NCBI GenBank assembly: GCA_016210005.1
Contig: JACQVA010000256.1
Span: 25,773-89,772, forward strand
Origin: Deltaproteobacteria bacterium
GTDB lineage: Bacteria; Desulfobacterota; Binatia; HRBIN30; JACQVA1
Reading direction: 5' to 3'
DNA: 64,000 bases
The notes under the pieces are model-generated. The model saw only the letters and a list, made by a program, of their open reading frames with translations, did no database searches and was not told the origin of the DNA. Both the position numbers and the translations under genes were made by a program. Shown piece by piece: positions 40,333 through 49,508 of the stretch (the first letter of the stretch is position 1; every line of letters begins with the position of its first letter).

Positions 40333-41472
40333 ATGGGGCGCTGGGTGACCACCCTGCTGGTGTTCGCGCTGCTGGCGGCCTGCCGGCGCAGCGAGCACGC
40401 GCTGACGATGGCGGTCGCCTTGTTGCCGAGTGAGTTGGCGGCGTACCGCGCTGTGCTTGGTGACTTCGAGCGCGACACGGGGCTGCGCGTGGTCGTCGTG
40501 CCGCAACAGTATCCGGATATTCAGCGCGCCCTGGCGGCCGAGGCGTTTGCCGGCCACGGCACGCTCGATCTGGTGGAGCTGGACGTCTACGCGCTGGCGC
40601 GTTCGGCCCGACACGTGAGCGTGCTCGATCCCGCCGAGCTGGCGCCGGAACTCGACGCGCTCGCGCCGCACGCCCGGCGCGCCGGCGAAATCGACGGCCT
40701 GCGCTTCCTGCCGCATCGCATCTCCTGGCAGGCGCTGGTGTACAACCACGCCGTGCTGGGCAAGGCGCCCGCGACCTGGGAAGAACTGCTGGCGGTCGCC
40801 CGCGCCCATCCGAAACGCATCGGGCTGAAGGGAGCACTATACGAGGGGCTGACGTGCGATGTGCTCCCGTTCGTGTGGGCCGCCGGCGGCAGCGGCGATC
40901 GCTTCGACGACCCGGGTACCCTCGCGGCCTTTCGGTTCTTCGCCGAGCTGGCTCCGTACCTGGCTCCGCAGAGCGAGACCTTCAAAGAAGCGACCGTCGC
41001 CGAGGCCATGGCGCGCGGTGAGCTCGTGCTGCACGTCAATTGGCCGTTCGTGATGTCGCTGTATGCCAGTCAGGGCCTCGCCGGCACCATCCGCTCCGCC
41101 CCCCTGCCGCAAGGCCCCGCGGGGCGCGCCACCGTGCTGGGTGGCGGCTACATTGCCGTGCCGCTGAGCGCGCCGCATCGCGTCGCAGCCGTGCGCCTGG
41201 CGCGCTATCTCATCAGCGCGCCGGCGCAGATGCGACTGCGGCGCCAGTTGGGGTGGTTTTCGGCACGCACGGATGTCGCGGTTGATGAGACCAGCGAGGA
41301 CCTTGGCGGTTTTGCCGCCATGCGTGGCGAGGCGCGCCCGCGGCCGGAGCGCCCCGATTACCCCCGGCTGAGCCGCGCCTGGCAGCAGGCGTTTCGTGCG
41401 GTCGCCTTCGAGCGCAGCGATCCGGTCAGCGCGCTCCAGGCGGCCCAGCGTGGGCTGGGGCGCGAACGATGA
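40333..41472 (+). CDS. ABC transporter sugar-binding lipoprotein
   Basis: A 379-residue family 1 extracellular solute-binding protein. The N-terminus VTTLLVFALLAAC is a lipoprotein signal with a lipobox (LLAAC, Cys17). The mature part has YRAVLGDFERDTGLRVVVVPQ, then HRISWQALVYNHAVLGKAPATWEELL and VNWPFVMSLY, as in MalE/UgpB-like proteins. It captures the substrate for the permease and ATPase genes downstream, all linked by overlaps of a few nucleotides. A carbohydrate such as a maltose- or trehalose-like disaccharide is the likely ligand; this is inference. Confidence 0.85.
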   Translation: MGRWVTTLLVFALLAACRRSEHALTMAVALLPSELAAYRAVLGDFERDTGLRVVVVPQQYPDIQRALAAEAFAGHGTLDLVELDVYALARSARHVSVLDPAELAPELDALAPHARRAGEIDGLRFLPHRISWQALVYNHAVLGKAPATWEELLAVARAHPKRIGLKGALYEGLTCDVLPFVWAAGGSGDRFDDPGTLAAFRFFAELAPYLAPQSETFKEATVAEAMARGELVLHVNWPFVMSLYASQGLAGTIRSAPLPQGPAGRATVLGGGYIAVPLSAPHRVAAVRLARYLISAPAQMRLRRQLGWFSARTDVAVDETSEDLGGFAAMRGEARPRPERPDYPRLSRAWQQAFRAVAFERSDPVSALQAAQRGLGRER

Positions 41473-42308
41473 TGGCCCGAGTATCGGTATCGTCCTGGCT
41501 GCTGGCCACCCCGCTGCTCCTTTACTGCCTCGTCTTCCTGGCCTACCCGACACTGTACGCGATCCGACTCGCGTTCAGCGATCCGCACACGGCCGCTTTT
41601 CCGAGCACGGCCAACTTCCAACTGATATGGAACGATGCGCTCTTCTGGCGGGCACTGCGCAACAACGTGATCCTCCCGGCGGCCAGCGTCGCGGTCGAAC
41701 TGCTCGGCGGCCTGGCGCTGGCACTGCTCCTGGCCGCTCGCTTTCCCGGACGCCGCTATGTGCGGGCGGTCGTGGTCATCCCGTTCGCGCTGCCGGAAAT
41801 CGTCTTTCTCACCATGATGCGCTACCTCTTCGCCCCGCGCGGGTACGTGAACGCGGCGCTGGTCGCCGCCGGCGCCGGTCCGTTGGATTGGCTGCTCCCG
41901 GGGCGATGGCTCACGTTTGTCGTCGTGGTGATTGCCGATGCCTGGCATGTGACGCCGGTGGTGTTCCTGCTGCTGCTCGCGGCGCTGACGACCATTCCCG
42001 AGGAGGTCACGGAGGCCGCGCAGCTTGACGGTGCGCGCGGCCTGCGCCGGCTCCTTTTCATCACCCTGCCGTTGCTCACACCGGCGCTGATCGCCGCCGT
42101 GCTGCTGCGCGGGCTCGATGCGCTGCGCACGTTCGCCACCCCGCTGGTGCTGACCGGGGTCGAAGGCGTCCCCGTACTGTCCACCTACGCTTTCCACCAA
42201 TGGTCGGACTACGGCAACGACGGCGCGGCCGCGGCCGCTGCCGTACTGCTCGCGCTGCTCAGCGTCGCGCTGACGCTGCCGCTGCTGCGGCGCCGGGTGG
42301 GGCCATGA
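41469..42308 (+). CDS. Sugar ABC transporter permease (MalF-like)
   Basis: A 279-residue inner-membrane permease with six helices. It starts with WLLATPLLLYCLVFLAYPTLYAI, and the EAA loop is EEVTEAAQLDGARGLRRLLFITLPLL near 178-203 (EEVTEAAQLDGA then the G of LRRL), the contact site for the ATPase. Its start overlaps the binding-protein gene by 4 nt and its stop overlaps the next permease by 4 nt. It belongs to the carbohydrate uptake (CUT1) group. Confidence 0.9.
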   Translation: MMARVSVSSWLLATPLLLYCLVFLAYPTLYAIRLAFSDPHTAAFPSTANFQLIWNDALFWRALRNNVILPAASVAVELLGGLALALLLAARFPGRRYVRAVVVIPFALPEIVFLTMMRYLFAPRGYVNAALVAAGAGPLDWLLPGRWLTFVVVVIADAWHVTPVVFLLLLAALTTIPEEVTEAAQLDGARGLRRLLFITLPLLTPALIAAVLLRGLDALRTFATPLVLTGVEGVPVLSTYAFHQWSDYGNDGAAAAAAVLLALLSVALTLPLLRRRVGP

Positions 42309-43114
42309 GGCGGACCACGTTGCTGCTCGCGCTCGCCGCCGCCGTGGTGGCCGTTGACCTGCTGCCGCTGGTGCTCATCGTCAAGCAGGCCGTGACGCCG
42401 GAAAGCGAGAGCTTTGCCTGGCCGCCAACCTGGTGGCCACGGCGCCCCACGCTCGAGAATTTCGGCATGGTTCGCGCGACCATCGAACTGGGGCGTGGTC
42501 TGTGGATGAGTGCGCTGGTGGCCGTGCTGACGGTCGGATCGACGCTGGCCCTGGCACTGCCCGCGGCATGGCTCGCGGCGCGCCGGCCGGCGCAGGCTGA
42601 TCGGCCACTGGACGCCGTGATGATCGTCACGCGGCTGTTTCCGTCTATCGCACTGGCGGTGCCGCTGGCCGCGCTCTTTGTGCACGTGGGTCTGTACAAC
42701 CATCCTGCCGCGTTGGGGTTGTGGCTGGCACATACGCTGCTGGGCTTGCCGTTTGCCTTCTTGGTCTTGCGCACCGGATTTCGGGCCGTACCGGTGGAGC
42801 TGGAAGAGGCGGCCCGCCTCGACGGCGCCACCGGCATAGGTAGCTTCGTGCGCGTGACCCTGCCGCTCATGCGTCCCGCGCTGGCGGTCGCTGCGCTGCT
42901 CGTGTTCTTGATCTCGTGGGACGAGTTCGCATACGCGCTCCTGCTGCAAGTGACCAACCGGCCGCTGCCGCCGCTGCTGTACTACCTCGCCGCCTTTGGG
43001 CACCCGGGGCTGGCCAGTGCCGTCGCCACCATCATGCTCGGACCGGCCCTGCTCATTGTCCTCGTGCTGGAACCCGCGTTGCGGTCCGGGGCGCTAACCG
43101 GGAGCGGCCGCTAA
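42305..43114 (+). CDS. Sugar ABC transporter permease (MalG-like)
   Basis: A 269-residue second permease. The N-terminal helix is LLLALAAAVVAVDLLPLVLIV. The EAA loop VELEEAARLDGATGIGSFVRV and the MalG-like start of domain, FGMVRATIELGRGLW, are clear. It pairs with the preceding protein to form the membrane channel. ATG 42305 overlaps the previous stop, and its TAA overlaps the ATG of the ATPase gene at 43114. Confidence 0.9.
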   Translation: MRRTTLLLALAAAVVAVDLLPLVLIVKQAVTPESESFAWPPTWWPRRPTLENFGMVRATIELGRGLWMSALVAVLTVGSTLALALPAAWLAARRPAQADRPLDAVMIVTRLFPSIALAVPLAALFVHVGLYNHPAALGLWLAHTLLGLPFAFLVLRTGFRAVPVELEEAARLDGATGIGSFVRVTLPLMRPALAVAALLVFLISWDEFAYALLLQVTNRPLPPLLYYLAAFGHPGLASAVATIMLGPALLIVLVLEPALRSGALTGSGR

Positions 43115-44181
43115 TGGCGCAGGCCGAGTTTGACCAGGTGGAAAAGCGCTTCGGCGCAGTCACGGCCCTCGCCGGCTTCACGCTGGTGGTTGGCGACGGG
43201 GAGCTGATCACGGTCCTGGGCCCATCAGGTTGCGGCAAGTCGACGTTGCTGCGGGTGACAGCCGGGCTGGAGCCACTGACGCGCGGAACGATCCTAGTGG
43301 GCGGGCGCCGCATCGATCAGCTCCCACCGCATCAGCGCGATGTGGCGATGGTGTTTCAGAACTACGCGCTGTATCCGCACATGAGCGTGCGGGGCAATAT
43401 CGAGTTTCCTTTGCGGATGCGCGGCACCGCCCGCCCGACACGGCGCGCGCAGGTTGCGGACGTGGCGGCCCTGCTGGAACTGAACGACCTCCTCGAGCGG
43501 CGGCCGGCGCAGCTGTCCGGTGGCCAGCGACAGCGCGTGGCGTTGGCCCGGGCGCTGGTGCGCCATCCGGCGCTGTTTCTGCTCGACGAGCCGCTGTCGA
43601 ACCTCGACGTGCGCTTGCGCGCGAGCGTTCGCCGGTACATCCGACAGGTACAGCGCCGACTCGCTGTCACGACGCTCTACGTGACGCACGACCAGACGGA
43701 GGCGATGACGTTGGGGGACCGTGTCGTGGTGATGAACGAGGCTCGGATCCATCAGGTCGCACCGCCGCTAACGGTATACCAGCGGCCGGCCGACACGTTC
43801 GTCGCCGGCTTCGTTGGCACGCCTCCGATGAATCTGTTGCTCGCCCACTACGCGGGCGCTGTGCTCACGGTTGGCGGCCAGCACGTGCACGTCCCGATCG
43901 AGCTGCAGCGTTCGCTCGCGGGTGTCGCGGGCACGATCCAGGTCGGCATCCGCCCGGAAGCCTTTCAGCCGGCGCCCGATGGGTGCGCGGACCTGGTGGC
44001 CTCCACGGTTCCCGAGTCGCGCGAGCCGCTGGGAAGCGAGACGCTCGTGGGGGCGGCGATTGGCGATCAGCGCGTCACCGCGCGCATCGCCGGCAGCCCC
44101 ACCGAGATCCCCGACCGTTTCGCTGCGCCGATCGGGGCGCTGCACTTCTTTGCCGAGGACGGCACGCGTCTTGGCCCGTAG
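43114..44181 (+). CDS. Sugar ABC transporter ATP-binding protein (UgpC/MalK-like)
   Basis: A 355-residue ATPase. Walker A is GPSGCGKST (35-43), the Q-loop is VFQNYALYPHMSV, the signature LSGGQRQRVALARAL, Walker B LFLLDEPLSNLD, and the H-loop YVTHDQTEAMTLGD. Residues from about 240 form the TOBE/OB regulatory domain of CUT1-type ATPases (GIRPEAF). Such subunits can serve several binding-protein systems. It is the last gene of the 40333-44181 importer operon. Confidence 0.93.
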   Translation: MAQAEFDQVEKRFGAVTALAGFTLVVGDGELITVLGPSGCGKSTLLRVTAGLEPLTRGTILVGGRRIDQLPPHQRDVAMVFQNYALYPHMSVRGNIEFPLRMRGTARPTRRAQVADVAALLELNDLLERRPAQLSGGQRQRVALARALVRHPALFLLDEPLSNLDVRLRASVRRYIRQVQRRLAVTTLYVTHDQTEAMTLGDRVVVMNEARIHQVAPPLTVYQRPADTFVAGFVGTPPMNLLLAHYAGAVLTVGGQHVHVPIELQRSLAGVAGTIQVGIRPEAFQPAPDGCADLVASTVPESREPLGSETLVGAAIGDQRVTARIAGSPTEIPDRFAAPIGALHFFAEDGTRLGP

Positions 44182-44277
44182 CGGTGCCGTTGCAGTGTGC
44201 GCGTGCTCCGCGTTGAACCCAAGCGGCCCGGCGCCCGGCTGCCGCAGTTGGAGTTCGAGGCGCGGGCACGCGGGTGG

Positions 44278-44433
44278 TTACGCGCGCAGGCCGGCGGCCT
44301 GCAGAAACGCGGCACGCAACTCGTCGTACGTCCGCGTCGCCGGAAACTGTGGGAACTCGCGGACGACGTTGTCGGGCGGGCGCCAGAGGATGCCATGATC
44401 GGCCTCGGCGAGCATGGTCGTGCCGTTGTACGA
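44278..44433 (-). pseudogene. C-terminal remnant of ThrH-type phosphatase
   Basis: The minus-strand frame ending at 44278 has a last 50 residues reading YNGTTMLAEADHGILWRPPD, then NVVREFPQFPATRTYDELRA and AFLQAAGLRA. This is the end of ThrH (phosphoserine/homoserine phosphotransferase), where the family has SYNDTTML; here the catalytic-loop Asp is Gly. The N-terminal HAD motif I is absent upstream. The frame instead continues into other sequence, so this is a broken fragment. Confidence 0.65.
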
Positions 44434-44712
44434 TAAGTGCTCGCCTTCCGGTGCAGTCGTGGGCGCGATCGCGGAGATCGTGGCCATGCCCGGCGGCACA
44501 CCGCCCCTGAAACCTTCGCTTTCGGGGATCAACGTGGAGGTGTGGTAGCGGGACCTGGGGTCCGCCGCAATCTCGCAGAAATCGCTCAAAGGCTGCTTCA
44601 GCCCGAACTGGCCGGTGACCATGGCCGTCTGGCCGACGTTGCCGCGGCGCCGGATTCGATCTATAGCGGCGAGTAGCCGCGCGCTATGCCGGTACGACCA
44701 GGAGACATGTTG
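44434..44712. other. Remnant-rich intergenic stretch
   Basis: Between the ThrH fragment and the molybdoenzyme gene there is no intact gene. The minus-strand frame continuous with the ThrH fragment reads RGGVPPGMATISAIAPT and APEGEH, which faintly recalls the C-terminus of amine-oxidase/phytoene-desaturase-type flavoproteins. That is too little for a call. The ribosome site of the next gene (AGGAG, 44700-44704) closes the stretch. Confidence 0.35.
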
Positions 44713-47601
44713 ATGAGCCGCTCGGATTACCCCTTCACGTTGAGCCGTCGAGACTTTCTCAAACACAGCGCGGCGCTGACGTTGTCGTTGAGCCTGCTCG
44801 ACTTTCCGGCCCCGCACTCGGCCGCGTCAGCGCAGGACGCCGCCGCGGCGCCCGCGGTGCCGCAGTATCGCGGCTGGGAAGACGTTTACCGCCAGCGCTG
44901 GGTGTGGGATCGCGTCGTGCATTCCTCGCACGCGCGCGCCAACTGCATCTCGGCGTGTTCGTGGAACGTCTTCGTCAAGGACGGCATCGCGTGGCGCGAG
45001 GAGCAGAACGCTATCTACGAGGCGTCGGAAGCGTCGGTCCCCGACTTCAACCCGCGGGGCTGCCAGAAGGGCGCCTGCTTCGCGCACGTCATGTACGAGC
45101 CCTCACGCATCCTCTACCCGCTGCGCCGCACCGGCGCTCGGGGCGAAGGCAAGTGGAAGCGCGTATCGTGGGACGAGGTGCTCAGCGAAATCGCCGACGC
45201 CATGATCGATACCGCCGTGCAGCAGGGCACCGACTCGATCATCTACGACCACGGCACCACCAACATCGATTTCGGTGCCGACACTGCCAGTGAGATGCGG
45301 CTGTTCGCCGCGATGAACGCCACCAGCATCGATTCGTGGGCGGGCGTGGGCGACATGCCCGCGGGCGCGGCGCAGACTTGGGGCATGTACAACGTCGAGG
45401 GCACCTCCGACGACTGGTTCAAGTCGGACTTCATCATCATCTGGGTGGGCAATCCCATCTACACCCGCATTCCCGAGGTGCATTTCGTCAACGAAGCCCG
45501 CTACCGCGGCGCCAAGGTCGTCGCCATTGCGCCCGACTATAGCGCCTCGGCGATTCACGCCGACTATTGGCTCAACCCGCGCGTCGGCACCGACGCCGCG
45601 CTCGCCCTGGCGATGGCGCAGGTGATCCTGGCCGAGAACTTACACAAGGCGGAGTACGTCAGAGAGCAGACGGACCTGCCCATCTTGGTGCGCGAAGATA
45701 CCGGGCGCTATCTGCGCCAGGCCGATCTACGCGCCGGCGGCAGCGACGAGGTGCTCTACTTCTGGGACGGCCCGACCAACGCGCTCGCCGAGGTGCCCGG
45801 CTGTCAGGGGAAGGGCGATTCGCTCGCGCTTGGTTCGCTTCGCCCGGAACTCGCGGGCCGCCGCAGCGTGCGCCTGGCCGACGGCAAGGAGGTGGCCGTG
45901 CGCCCGTTCATCGAGCGGCTGCGCGCGCACTTGGACGCGAACTACACCCCCGAGAAGGTCGCGACGATCACCGGCGTCGCCGCGCCGACGATTCGCCGCC
46001 TAGCGCGCGAGCTGGCCGCCGCGGGCAGCGCCATGATCTATTCGTCCTGGGGCTCGTGCAAGCATTACCATAGCGACCTGAATCAGCGTGCCGAGATCCT
46101 GCTGATGGCGCTCACCGGCAACCAGGGCAAGAGCGGCGGCGGCTTCCGCGTGGCGTCGTGGTGGCCGGTGCAGGGGTTCGAGGAGTTCTCGTTCGGCGCC
46201 CGCGAGATGCCGTTGGAGCTGAAGATGCGCGTGATGTGGCGCGCGCTGGTTACCGGCTTTAGCTGGCGGCAATACGAAGATCTGATGCTGGAGCTGACGG
46301 ACCACATGAACAGCACGCCGCTGATGCCCTGGCTCTACGTCCATGCCGGCTACAAGACGGTGTGGGACAAGCGCGAGTATCACGATCCCGCCGTGCCGCG
46401 GCCGACCGCTGCATACATGAAGGAAGCCATCGACAAGGGTTGGATCCCGGTGCGCCCGAAGCCGGGCAAGGAGCCGAAGGTGTTCATTTTCACCGGCGCC
46501 AATCCGTTACGGCGCTGGCCGGCACCGCAGATCGCGCTCGAACACTTGTGGCCGAAGCTCAACCTGATCATCGACGTTAATTTCAAGGGGGGTACCTCGG
46601 GCCTGCAGGCAGACATCATCCTTCCAACATCGAGTTACTACGAGCGCGACTCGCTCAAGTACAGCCAGGCCTACCTGCCTTATCTGGTCCTGTGCGAGAA
46701 AGCCGTCGAGCCCCGCGGCGAAGCTAAACCGGAGTGGGAGATCTTCGGCTTGCTGGCGAAAAAGGTGCAAGAGCGTGCTCGCGAGCGAGGTGTGAGCAAG
46801 GTGCTCGATTCCTACGGCCGCGAGACTGATCTGGCGACGGTCTACGAGGTTTGGAGTCACGACCGCAAGTTCAACGAGAACGACCCCAAGGCCGCGCTCG
46901 ACTTCATCCTGCGCGGGACTACGACCACGGGGAAAAAGGGTTGGGACGAGGGCACGAAGACGGGCCTGCTGCCTGTCCTCGAGGTCGAGGGCAAGCCGGA
47001 CGGGCTCTACGCGCTGGGCACGGACTACAAGCGGGGCCGCACGCTGTTCCCGCACGAGCGCTTCGTCGTGGGCAAGGAAGCCTGGCCGACCTTTTCCGGA
47101 CGGCAACAGTTTCTGATCGAGCATCCGTGGTACGAGGAGGTGGGCGAGACCTTGCCCGTGTTCAAGGAGCCGCCGCAGCCGGGCGGGAACTTCCCGCTGC
47201 GTCTGACGGGCGGCCACACGCGGTGGTCGATCCACGCGACCTGGCGCGACAGTCAGGTGATGCTGCGCCTGCAGCGCGGCGAACCGGCCGCCTACGTGTC
47301 GCAGCAAGACGCGCAACAGCGCGGCGTAGCCGACGGTGACCGCATTCGCGTCTTCAACGACGTCGGCGCCTTCGAGACCATCGCCAAGGTGGCGCCGGCG
47401 GTCCAGCCTGGACAAGTGATCATCTATCACGCCTGGGAGCCGTACCAGTTCAAAGGCTGGAAGGGGCAACAGGAGCCGGTGCCGGCACCGTGGAAGGCCT
47501 TGCACCTGGCCGCAGGCTACGGCCAGATTCACTACCGGCAGATCTATATGGCTCCCGGACACAGCCCGCGCGCGCAAGCCGTCGATTTCGCGCGCGCTTG
47601 A
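44713..47601 (+). CDS. Type II DMSO reductase-family molybdopterin oxidoreductase, catalytic subunit
   Basis: A 962-residue exported molybdoenzyme. The Tat signal is SRRDFLK (residues 11-17) followed by a hydrophobic run. The Fe-S ligand region ANCISACSWNVFVKDGI, then REEQNAIYEAS and RGCQKGACFAHVMYEPSR, and GEGKWKRVSWDEVLSEIADA resemble the ethylbenzene, dimethyl sulfide and steroid C25 dehydrogenase group. GGHTRWSIHATWRD and a C-terminal HAWEPYQFKGWKG fit that group too. It should hold bis-MGD and one [4Fe-4S] cluster in the periplasm. No beta (Fe-S) or gamma (haem) subunit gene is adjacent. ATG 44713 is chosen for its AGGAG 8 nt upstream. The substrate is unknown. Confidence 0.85.
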   Translation: MSRSDYPFTLSRRDFLKHSAALTLSLSLLDFPAPHSAASAQDAAAAPAVPQYRGWEDVYRQRWVWDRVVHSSHARANCISACSWNVFVKDGIAWREEQNAIYEASEASVPDFNPRGCQKGACFAHVMYEPSRILYPLRRTGARGEGKWKRVSWDEVLSEIADAMIDTAVQQGTDSIIYDHGTTNIDFGADTASEMRLFAAMNATSIDSWAGVGDMPAGAAQTWGMYNVEGTSDDWFKSDFIIIWVGNPIYTRIPEVHFVNEARYRGAKVVAIAPDYSASAIHADYWLNPRVGTDAALALAMAQVILAENLHKAEYVREQTDLPILVREDTGRYLRQADLRAGGSDEVLYFWDGPTNALAEVPGCQGKGDSLALGSLRPELAGRRSVRLADGKEVAVRPFIERLRAHLDANYTPEKVATITGVAAPTIRRLARELAAAGSAMIYSSWGSCKHYHSDLNQRAEILLMALTGNQGKSGGGFRVASWWPVQGFEEFSFGAREMPLELKMRVMWRALVTGFSWRQYEDLMLELTDHMNSTPLMPWLYVHAGYKTVWDKREYHDPAVPRPTAAYMKEAIDKGWIPVRPKPGKEPKVFIFTGANPLRRWPAPQIALEHLWPKLNLIIDVNFKGGTSGLQADIILPTSSYYERDSLKYSQAYLPYLVLCEKAVEPRGEAKPEWEIFGLLAKKVQERARERGVSKVLDSYGRETDLATVYEVWSHDRKFNENDPKAALDFILRGTTTTGKKGWDEGTKTGLLPVLEVEGKPDGLYALGTDYKRGRTLFPHERFVVGKEAWPTFSGRQQFLIEHPWYEEVGETLPVFKEPPQPGGNFPLRLTGGHTRWSIHATWRDSQVMLRLQRGEPAAYVSQQDAQQRGVADGDRIRVFNDVGAFETIAKVAPAVQPGQVIIYHAWEPYQFKGWKGQQEPVPAPWKALHLAAGYGQIHYRQIYMAPGHSPRAQAVDFARA

Positions 47602-47694
47602 GGCGGCGGGTGTTCGACAGCGGCCTTGTCGTCGTGCGATTGGCGAGGCCGCGGTCGCGTTGAACGCCTTAGCCCTGTGTGGTAACTGCGCTGC

Positions 47695-47982
47695 ATGTCG
47701 CTGAGCCCCGCGGACGTGCGCCACATTGCCATGCTGGCCCGATTGGAATTGAGCCAGGAGGAGGAGTTGGCCTTCTGCGCCCAGCTCGACCACATCCTCG
47801 AGCACTTCGAGAAACTGCGGCAACTCGACACCGAGAACGTGGTGCCGACGGCACATCTGGCCGAGATGGCGAGCGCGTTTCGCGAAGACGTCGTCAGCCA
47901 CGTGCCCGCCGTTGCGGAGCTGCTGGCAAACGCGCCGGCGCGCGACGGGGATTTCTTCAAGGTTCCCCAGATCATCGAGTAA
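47695..47982 (+). CDS. gatC: Asp/Glu-tRNA amidotransferase subunit C
   Basis: A 95-residue GatC, the belt subunit that stabilises the GatA-GatB complex. It starts MSLSPADVRHIAMLARLEL and has AQLDHILEHFEKLRQLDTE, then the loop VVPTAHLAEM and FREDVV; the conserved KVPQIIE ends it. The complex converts mischarged Glu-tRNA(Gln) and/or Asp-tRNA(Asn) to the correct amide forms. It is followed 48 bp later by gatA. Confidence 0.95.
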   Translation: MSLSPADVRHIAMLARLELSQEEELAFCAQLDHILEHFEKLRQLDTENVVPTAHLAEMASAFREDVVSHVPAVAELLANAPARDGDFFKVPQIIE

Positions 47983-48030
47983 CGCCGGCGGCGCTTCGGG
48001 CGGTGTCGAGCACCTCACAGTAGGCAACTC

Positions 48031-49488
48031 ATGGCGGAGGCGTACCGGCTAAGCATCGATGCGGCGAGCGCAGCGCTGGCGGTGCGTGACATCTCCGCGG
48101 TCGAGCTGACGCGCGCCGTCCTGGCCCGGATCGAAGCCACCGAGCCTGCTCTGCGCTCGTTCATCACCGTGGCGGCCGACGCGGCACTAGCGCAAGCCCA
48201 GGCCGCGGACGCGCGTTTGGCCGGCGGCGACGCCCCGGCACTGTGCGGCATCCCATTGGCCATCAAGGACGTCATCCTCACTCGAGGGTTACGGTCGACT
48301 GCCGGCTCGAAGATCCTCGGTAACTTCGTCCCGCCGTATAGCGCCACGGTCACCCGCAAGCTGCTCGACGCCGGTGCGGTGTGCGTCGGTAAGGCCAACT
48401 GCGATGAGTTCGCCATGGGTTCATCGACGGAGAACTCGGCCTACGCGATCACGCGCAACCCCTGGAACCTCAGCTGCGTGCCGGGGGGCTCCTCCGGCGG
48501 CTCGGCCTCGGCGGTGGCGGCCGGGCAGTGCTTGGGCGCACTCGGTACCGATACTGGCGGCTCGATCCGCCAGCCGGCGGCATGCTGCGGCGTCGTGGGC
48601 ATTAAGCCCACCTACGGCCGCGTCAGTCGCTACGGTGTGGTGGCCTACGCCTCGTCGCTGGATCAGGTCGGCCCGCTCGGTCGCACCGTGGCCGACTGCG
48701 CCCATCTGCTCGGCGCCATTGCGGGGCACGACCCGCGCGACTCCACCTCCGTCGATTGCCCCACCCCCGACTACCGCGCCGCACTCAGCGGTAAGCTCGC
48801 CGGTTTGCGCCTGGGCTTGCCCAAGGAGTACTTCGTCGACGGCATGCAACCCGAAGTCGAGCAGGCGGTGCGTGCGGCGGTGCGCCAACTCGAGTCCCTC
48901 GGGGCGGCGGTTGACGAAGTCTCGCTGCCGCACACCGAATACGCGATTGCGGCCTACTACTTGATCGCTACCGCCGAGGCGAGCTCGAACCTGTCGCGCT
49001 ACGACGGCATCAAGTACGGCTTTCGAGCCGAGGCCGAGGCCTTGCTCGAGATGTACCGGCGTACGCGGGCGCAAGGCTTCGGCGCCGAGGTCAAGCGCCG
49101 GATCATGCTCGGCACCTACGCGCTCTCCAGCGGCTACTACGACGCTTATTACTTGAAGGCGCAAAAAGTGCGCACGTTGGTCCGAAACGACTTTCTCGCC
49201 GTCCTCGACCGCTGCCACGCCATCGTTACCCCAACGGCACCCACTACCGCGTTCCGCATTGGCGAGAAGACCGCCGATCCCTTGCAGATGTATCTCGCCG
49301 ACATCTTCACCGTCTCGGTCAATCTCGCCGGCCTTCCGGGGCTGTCGCTGCCGTGCGGCTTCGACCGCACTGGGTTGCCGATCGGCTTGCAGCTCATCGG
49401 CCGGCCCTTCGATGAGCAGACGGTGCTCAACCTGGCGTACGCTTACGAGCAGGCCACGCAGTGGCACTTGCAGCAGCCGGAGATCTGA
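48031..49488 (+). CDS. gatA: Asp/Glu-tRNA amidotransferase subunit A
   Basis: A 485-residue amidase-signature protein that releases ammonia from glutamine. The catalytic Lys lies in [10 protein letters not shown], the cis-Ser/Ser pair in [14 protein letters not shown] and [13 protein letters not shown], and [11 protein letters not shown] is the following hallmark. Length and domain order are normal. gatB begins 20 bp after the stop. GatA-GatB-GatC supply Gln-tRNA or Asn-tRNA when the direct synthetase is absent. Confidence 0.96.
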   Translation: MAEAYRLSIDAASAALAVRDISAVELTRAVLARIEATEPALRSFITVAADAALAQAQAADARLAGGDAPALCGIPLAIKDVILTRGLRSTAGSKILGNFVPPYSATVTRKLLDAGAVCVGKANCDEFAMGSSTENSAYAITRNPWNLSCVPGGSSGGSASAVAAGQCLGALGTDTGGSIRQPAACCGVVGIKPTYGRVSRYGVVAYASSLDQVGPLGRTVADCAHLLGAIAGHDPRDSTSVDCPTPDYRAALSGKLAGLRLGLPKEYFVDGMQPEVEQAVRAAVRQLESLGAAVDEVSLPHTEYAIAAYYLIATAEASSNLSRYDGIKYGFRAEAEALLEMYRRTRAQGFGAEVKRRIMLGTYALSSGYYDAYYLKAQKVRTLVRNDFLAVLDRCHAIVTPTAPTTAFRIGEKTADPLQMYLADIFTVSVNLAGLPGLSLPCGFDRTGLPIGLQLIGRPFDEQTVLNLAYAYEQATQWHLQQPEI

Positions 49489-49508
49489 GCCGCACGCGAT
49501 CACCGCTT

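Noticed and set aside
46507..48027. 506-codon minus-strand frame opposite the molybdoenzyme and gatC
   Set aside because: It is a shadow frame without motifs; the plus-strand genes are certain.
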